Below are positions 14,916-17,587 of a DNA stretch of 17,587 nt, piece by piece. The stretch lies in NCBI GenBank assembly GCA_035575035.1, contig DATLYH010000102.1:1-17587 (forward strand), written 5' to 3'. A model generated the notes under the pieces. The model ran no database searches. It was not told the origin of the DNA and saw only the letters and a program-made list of their open reading frames with translations. The translations under genes were made by a program, and so were the position numbers. Source of the stretch: DATLYH01 sp035575035. Its GTDB lineage: Bacteria; Planctomycetota; Planctomycetia; Gemmatales; Gemmataceae. The first letter of the stretch is position 1. Each line of letters starts with the position of its first letter.

Positions 14916-15054
14916 GGACCCCCACGCCGAGGAACCAAAGCGCAAGCAGTGGGCAGCGCCAACGCCGGCGGCATCCTGCTCTGCGCGGGCGCTTCCGGCT
15001 TCCCATCCTCGACGCCCCGCAAGGATGGCGCGGCGCCCGGCGATCGGAGGCGGG

Positions 15055-15083
15055 TTGTTAGGAAGCTTCCTTAGTGTTATGAT
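15055..15083 (+). promoter_or_regulatory. Promoter of the receiver gene with palindrome in the spacer
   Basis: A -35 TTGTTA (15055-15060) and a -10 TATGAT (15078-15083) are separated by exactly 17 bases, a good sigma70-type promoter. The 12-bp perfect palindrome AGGAAGCTTCCT (15060-15071) fills the first part of the spacer, where a bound repressor would block polymerase. The receiver ATG lies about 60 bases downstream of the -10. Confidence 0.55.
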
Positions 15084-15144
15084 GGGGCAGACTTCCGACC
15101 GCGAGCGGCGGTGGCGGATTGGCATACTCGGAGAGGGACCCGAC

Positions 15145-15531
15145 ATGGCAGAGAGCAAGACTATCCTGGTGGTGGACGACGACCACGAACTAAGCGAGGG
15201 GCTGCGCATCGTCCTGGAAAAGCAGGGCTATCGGGTCCTGCAAGCCCGCGATGGCCAGCAAGGCAAACAGATGATCCATCAGCATCGTCCCGACCTGGTC
15301 ATCCTGGACATGATGATGCCGCGCATGGGCGGTTACCCGGTGCTGGAGCACTTCCGCGGCAAGGCCGACGCCCCGCCCATTATCATGATCACGGCCAACG
15401 AGGGGAGCCGGCACAAGGCCTACGCCGAGTACCTGGGCGTGATCGATTACATCCGCAAGCCCTTTGCCATGGAGCGCCTCCTGGAGAGCGTCCAGAAGGG
15501 CCTGGCGGGCAAGGCCAGCGCCGAGGGATAG
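15145..15531 (+). CDS. Stand-alone response regulator receiver protein (CheY/SpoIIE-less type)
   Basis: ATG 15145 has GGAGAGGG just upstream (15130-15137) and starts a 128-residue single receiver domain. The frame is open further upstream, but that part reads through the repeat array. The acidic pocket is D11-D13, the phosphorylation site is D55 (LVILDMMMP), the switch threonine is T83 (IIMITA) and the conserved lysine is K105 (IRKP). There is no output domain, so it acts by protein contact or as a phosphate relay, as CheY or Spo0F do. The HPDLV-type beta-3 and RMGGYPVLE segments are typical of the family. No histidine kinase is present in the window, so the partner is unknown. A promoter with a palindromic spacer lies upstream. 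Confidence 0.9.
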   Translation: MAESKTILVVDDDHELSEGLRIVLEKQGYRVLQARDGQQGKQMIHQHRPDLVILDMMMPRMGGYPVLEHFRGKADAPPIIMITANEGSRHKAYAEYLGVIDYIRKPFAMERLLESVQKGLAGKASAEG

Positions 15532-16293
15532 CAGGCCCCGCCTGCCGAGACGGGACCGACCGACCACAGCGCCGCCGTCATGAGCGGCGTCGCCCCGGCG
15601 TATCGTCCGGGAGCAGGAGCGCGCTCCGGCAGACCGAGCGGGACAACCTTCGGCATGGCCGGTGGGCTGCTCGGTGCAACCTGCCTCGGCAAGGACCCGA
15701 CCGGGCCGCGGTCGGCTGGTCGCATGCCCGCCGGTTCTTCCGACTGCGACTGCCGCCCGGAAAGATACGGGTGCCATGCCACACCTGCGGCCCCGGAAAT
15801 GGAAGCCGCCGCCCGTGCGGACAGCGCCGGCTTCCATCCCGTGAATTGGGGGACGCCTCCACGGAATTATCCCCTCCCACCTCCGCCCACGGCAGTGACA
15901 CCTGGTTGTCAAAAAATTCCGGATTTATGGTTTGGGTCGGCCGGAAGGGGGCCATTTTGGCTGTCTGATGGTTGATTCCCTGTCACCCGGGTGGCTAAGA
16001 TAGGGAACACAGGAGAAGCTGAAAAGGTTGATCGGCTAGGGCGGCCGTCCCACCCGCAGGCCCCGAGCCCGAGGGTTGCGGTTGGCCTCTTGGCCGGACG
16101 TACGCGATCACCTTCTGCCTATCCGCCGGGATGGCGGGTGTTGCCCCCGGTCATTGTCCCGGCGTTGGGGGAGCGGGCCAACCATCCTCCCGGCCCGTTC
16201 CGAGCAGCCGCGCCACGGAGGGTTTGTGCTTCTGAGGGCCCACGGCCCGGCGCTTGGGTTTTGCGCCGGCAGGGCCCGGGGTGAGTACAAACC
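15532..16293. other. Long intergenic region before the ketosynthase gene
   Basis: These 762 bp hold several overlapping open frames on both strands, but none has a recognisable domain, clear ribosome site or consistent codon pattern. A small GCAGG/CCTGC hairpin directly follows the receiver stop. The stretch around 15905-15935 is unusually AT-rich for this window (TTGTCAAAAAATTCCGGATT). I could not assign a gene or RNA to it. Confidence 0.5.
15972..16001 (+). promoter_or_regulatory. Weak candidate promoter for the ketosynthase gene
   Basis: TTGATT (15972-15977) and TAAGAT (15996-16001) are separated by 18 bases, each matching four of six consensus positions. The leader to ATG 16294 would be about 285 bases, so other promoters nearer the gene are possible. 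Confidence 0.25.
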
Positions 16294-17583
16294 ATGCGCA
16301 GAGTGGTGGTTACCGGTCTCGGCGTGATCGCCCCCAACGGCATCGGCAAGGAAGCGTTCTGGTCGGCGTGCGTCAATGGCCGCAGCGGTGTCGGTCCCAT
16401 CCGGACCTTCGACGCTTCCGGCCATCCGATCAAGATTGCTGCCGAGGTTCCCGACTTCGACATCACGCCCTTCGTTCCTCCCGAGCAGCGCAAGAGTCTG
16501 AAGATCATGGGGCGGGCGACGCGGTTCGGCCTGGCGGCGGCCGGCCTGGCAGTCGAAGACAGCGGCCTGGACCTCAGCCGCGAGGATCCCGAATCGATCG
16601 GCGTGGTTATGGGGACCGGCCTGGTGCCGATTGACCTGCCGGACGTGGTGCCGATCCTGCTCGGTTCGTGTAACGGCAACGGGCAGCTGGAAGTGCCTCG
16701 GCTGGGCCAGCAGGGGACCGATGCTCTCTTCCCGCTCTGGATCTTGAAGTACCTGCCGAACATGCTGGCGGCGCACATCTCGATGGCGCTGCACGCCCAG
16801 GGGCCCAACAGCACCATCACCACGGCCTGCGCGGCCGGCACTCAGGCAGTGGGTGAGGGGTTCCGGCTGATCGCCCGCGGCGACGCCAACGTGGTGCTGG
16901 CCGGCGGCGCTGACAGCCGCATCGACCCGCTCTTGCTCCTGGCCTACGCCGCCCTGGGCGCGTTGAGCCCGGCCACCCGGCCGCCCACCGAGGTGTCACG
17001 GCCGTTCGACCGGCAGCGTGACGGCTTCGTGCTGGGCGAAGGGGCTGGGGTACTGGTGCTGGAGGAGCTGGAGCACGCCCGCCGCCGCGGCGCCCACATC
17101 TACGCCGAGGTGCTCGGTCTGGGGAGCAGCTTCGATGCCTACGCGGTGACCAAGCCCGACCCGGAAGGACGCGGCGCGGCCCGGGCCATCCGCTGGGCCT
17201 TGCGCGAAGCCCGGATCGATCCGCACGATGTCGATTACATCAATGCCCACGGCACCAGCACTCGGTTGAACGACCTGATGGAGACAGTGGCAGTCAAGCG
17301 GGTCTTCGGCGAGCGGGCGCGGGCGCTGCCGTTGTCGTCGATCAAGTCGATGGTCGGCCATCTGATCGGGGCAGCGGGGGCGGTGGAGGCGGTGGCCCTG
17401 GCCCTGACCCTGGAGCGCGGTGTGCTGCCGCCGACCATTAACCTGACCCATCCTGATCCCGGCTGCGACCTGGACTATGTGCCCAACTGCGCCCGTGAAG
17501 TGCCGGTGGCAACGGCCGTTTCGACCAGTTTCGGATTCGGCGGCCAGAACGCGGCCCTGGTGATGCGGCGGTTTCGGGGATGA
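16294..17583 (+). CDS. Beta-ketoacyl-ACP synthase, FabF/KAS II type
   Basis: This 429-residue protein has a normal length for the family. It is a decarboxylating Claisen condensing enzyme that extends acyl-ACP with malonyl-ACP in the cytoplasm. The catalytic triad is visible: nucleophile C179 in TTACAAGTQ (177-184), H319 in NAHGTST (317-323) and H356 in SIKSMVGHL (349-357), with the usual K351. The NDLMET motif is at 326-331 and the C-terminal FGFGGQNA loop at 413-420. The substrate-side segment LFPLWILKYLPNMLAAHISM (145-164) differs from housekeeping FabF and recalls ketosynthases of specialised lipid or polyketide clusters; this is from memory. ATG 16294 starts MRRVVVTGLG, the canonical family start. 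The stop overlaps a following ATG (ATGA at 17580-17583), so a coupled second gene is likely. Assignment to primary fatty acid synthesis is therefore uncertain. Confidence 0.9.
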   Translation: MRRVVVTGLGVIAPNGIGKEAFWSACVNGRSGVGPIRTFDASGHPIKIAAEVPDFDITPFVPPEQRKSLKIMGRATRFGLAAAGLAVEDSGLDLSREDPESIGVVMGTGLVPIDLPDVVPILLGSCNGNGQLEVPRLGQQGTDALFPLWILKYLPNMLAAHISMALHAQGPNSTITTACAAGTQAVGEGFRLIARGDANVVLAGGADSRIDPLLLLAYAALGALSPATRPPTEVSRPFDRQRDGFVLGEGAGVLVLEELEHARRRGAHIYAEVLGLGSSFDAYAVTKPDPEGRGAARAIRWALREARIDPHDVDYINAHGTSTRLNDLMETVAVKRVFGERARALPLSSIKSMVGHLIGAAGAVEAVALALTLERGVLPPTINLTHPDPGCDLDYVPNCAREVPVATAVSTSFGFGGQNAALVMRRFRG

Positions 17584-17587
17584 ACCA
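17580..17587 (+). CDS. Start of a possible coupled downstream gene (partial)
   Basis: The ketosynthase stop is embedded in ATGA, so ATG 17580 followed by AAC could start the next gene. Only eight bases lie in the window. The same ATGA arrangement is used three times elsewhere in this window (3188, 3994, 13097), which makes coupling plausible. Nothing can be said about the product. Confidence 0.3.

Larger units (their letters stand above)
14665..14936. repeat. Array of composite repeats with three 20-bp perfect palindromes
   Basis: Four copies of AGCCGCGACCGTRAGGGA start at 14666, 14750, 14808 and 14862. Three of them lead into a copy of the perfect palindrome AATGTTCCGCGCGGAACATT at 14700-14719, 14784-14803 and 14896-14915. 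Two copies continue with ACCCCCACGCCGAGGAACC (ending at 14740 and 14936). The third copy, at 14808, is degenerate and lacks the palindrome. TGTCGTCGG precedes copies two and four. The array sits between the divergent exopolysaccharide operon and the receiver gene, ending about 120 bp before the receiver promoter. Spacing is irregular, so it is not a CRISPR array. Confidence 0.9.

Noticed and set aside
14665..14936. CRISPR array
   Set aside because: The repeats are composite, spacing is irregular (84 and 112 bp between palindromes), the intervals are themselves repeated, and there are no cas genes.
14785..15144. Extended N-terminus of the receiver protein
   Set aside because: The frame is open upstream only because it reads through the repeat array; ATG 15145 has a ribosome site and a promoter at 15055-15083.
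15580..15975. 131-codon plus-strand open frame
   Set aside because: No ribosome site, no domain and a composition like random GC-rich DNA; overlapping frames of similar length exist on the other strand.

Overview
The window is GC-rich chromosomal DNA, most likely from a planctomycete of the Gemmata/Gemmataceae type. The best evidence is a secreted-type protein that opens with the planctomycete N-terminal pattern LEALEDRCCPS. Supporting signs are an ECF sigma/zinc anti-sigma operon, an FHA-GAF-sigma54 activator, a conserved planctomycete-style polytopic membrane protein, and several dispersed palindromic repeats of kinds I recall from such genomes. The lineage is inferred from these features, not from a marker gene.

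Layout, left to right. (1) 1-2248, minus strand, open at the left edge: an Aas-like protein joining a PlsC-type acyltransferase to an acyl-ACP/acyl-AMP synthetase (phospholipid repair or fatty acid recycling). (2) 2616-4563, plus strand: a tight operon of ECF sigma factor, zinc-finger membrane anti-sigma factor and a small secreted protein of unknown role, joined by ATGA overlaps. (3) 4605-5411, minus strand: a calcium-roll-like repeat protein. (4) 5631-7385 and 7512-8816, plus strand: a polytopic GT-C-like membrane protein whose coding frame contains a 126-bp paired palindrome, and a CPBP (CAAX-like) intramembrane protease. (5) 8932-10860, plus strand: an FHA-GAF-AAA+-Fis sigma54 activator. 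(6) 14308-10904, minus strand: an operon of HlyD-type membrane fusion protein, PilZ-zinc-ribbon protein and processive family-2 glycosyltransferase. (7) 14309-15144: an intergenic block with an array of short repeats containing three copies of a perfect 20-bp palindrome. (8) 15145-15531, plus strand: a stand-alone receiver protein with a recognisable promoter. (9) 16294-17583, plus strand: a FabF-type ketosynthase, probably coupled to a further gene starting at 17580.

The most interesting system is region 6. Its parts match the alginate polymerase pair Alg8 (glycosyltransferase) and Alg44 (PilZ plus HlyD-like stalk). Here Alg44 is split into two genes, and the PilZ half carries a long C-terminal cysteine-rich module that resembles a TackOD1 domain. 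The PilZ signature (RxxxR and DxSxxG) is intact, so the simplest reading is a c-di-GMP-gated exopolysaccharide synthase and exporter. The glycosyltransferase lacks the PilZ tail found in BcsA, consistent with control in trans by the separate PilZ protein.

Two repeat phenomena stand out. One is the in-frame palindrome pair inside the membrane protein gene. The other is the palindrome array at 14665-14936, whose core is close to the parS consensus. No tRNA, rRNA, CRISPR array, transposase or integrase was seen.
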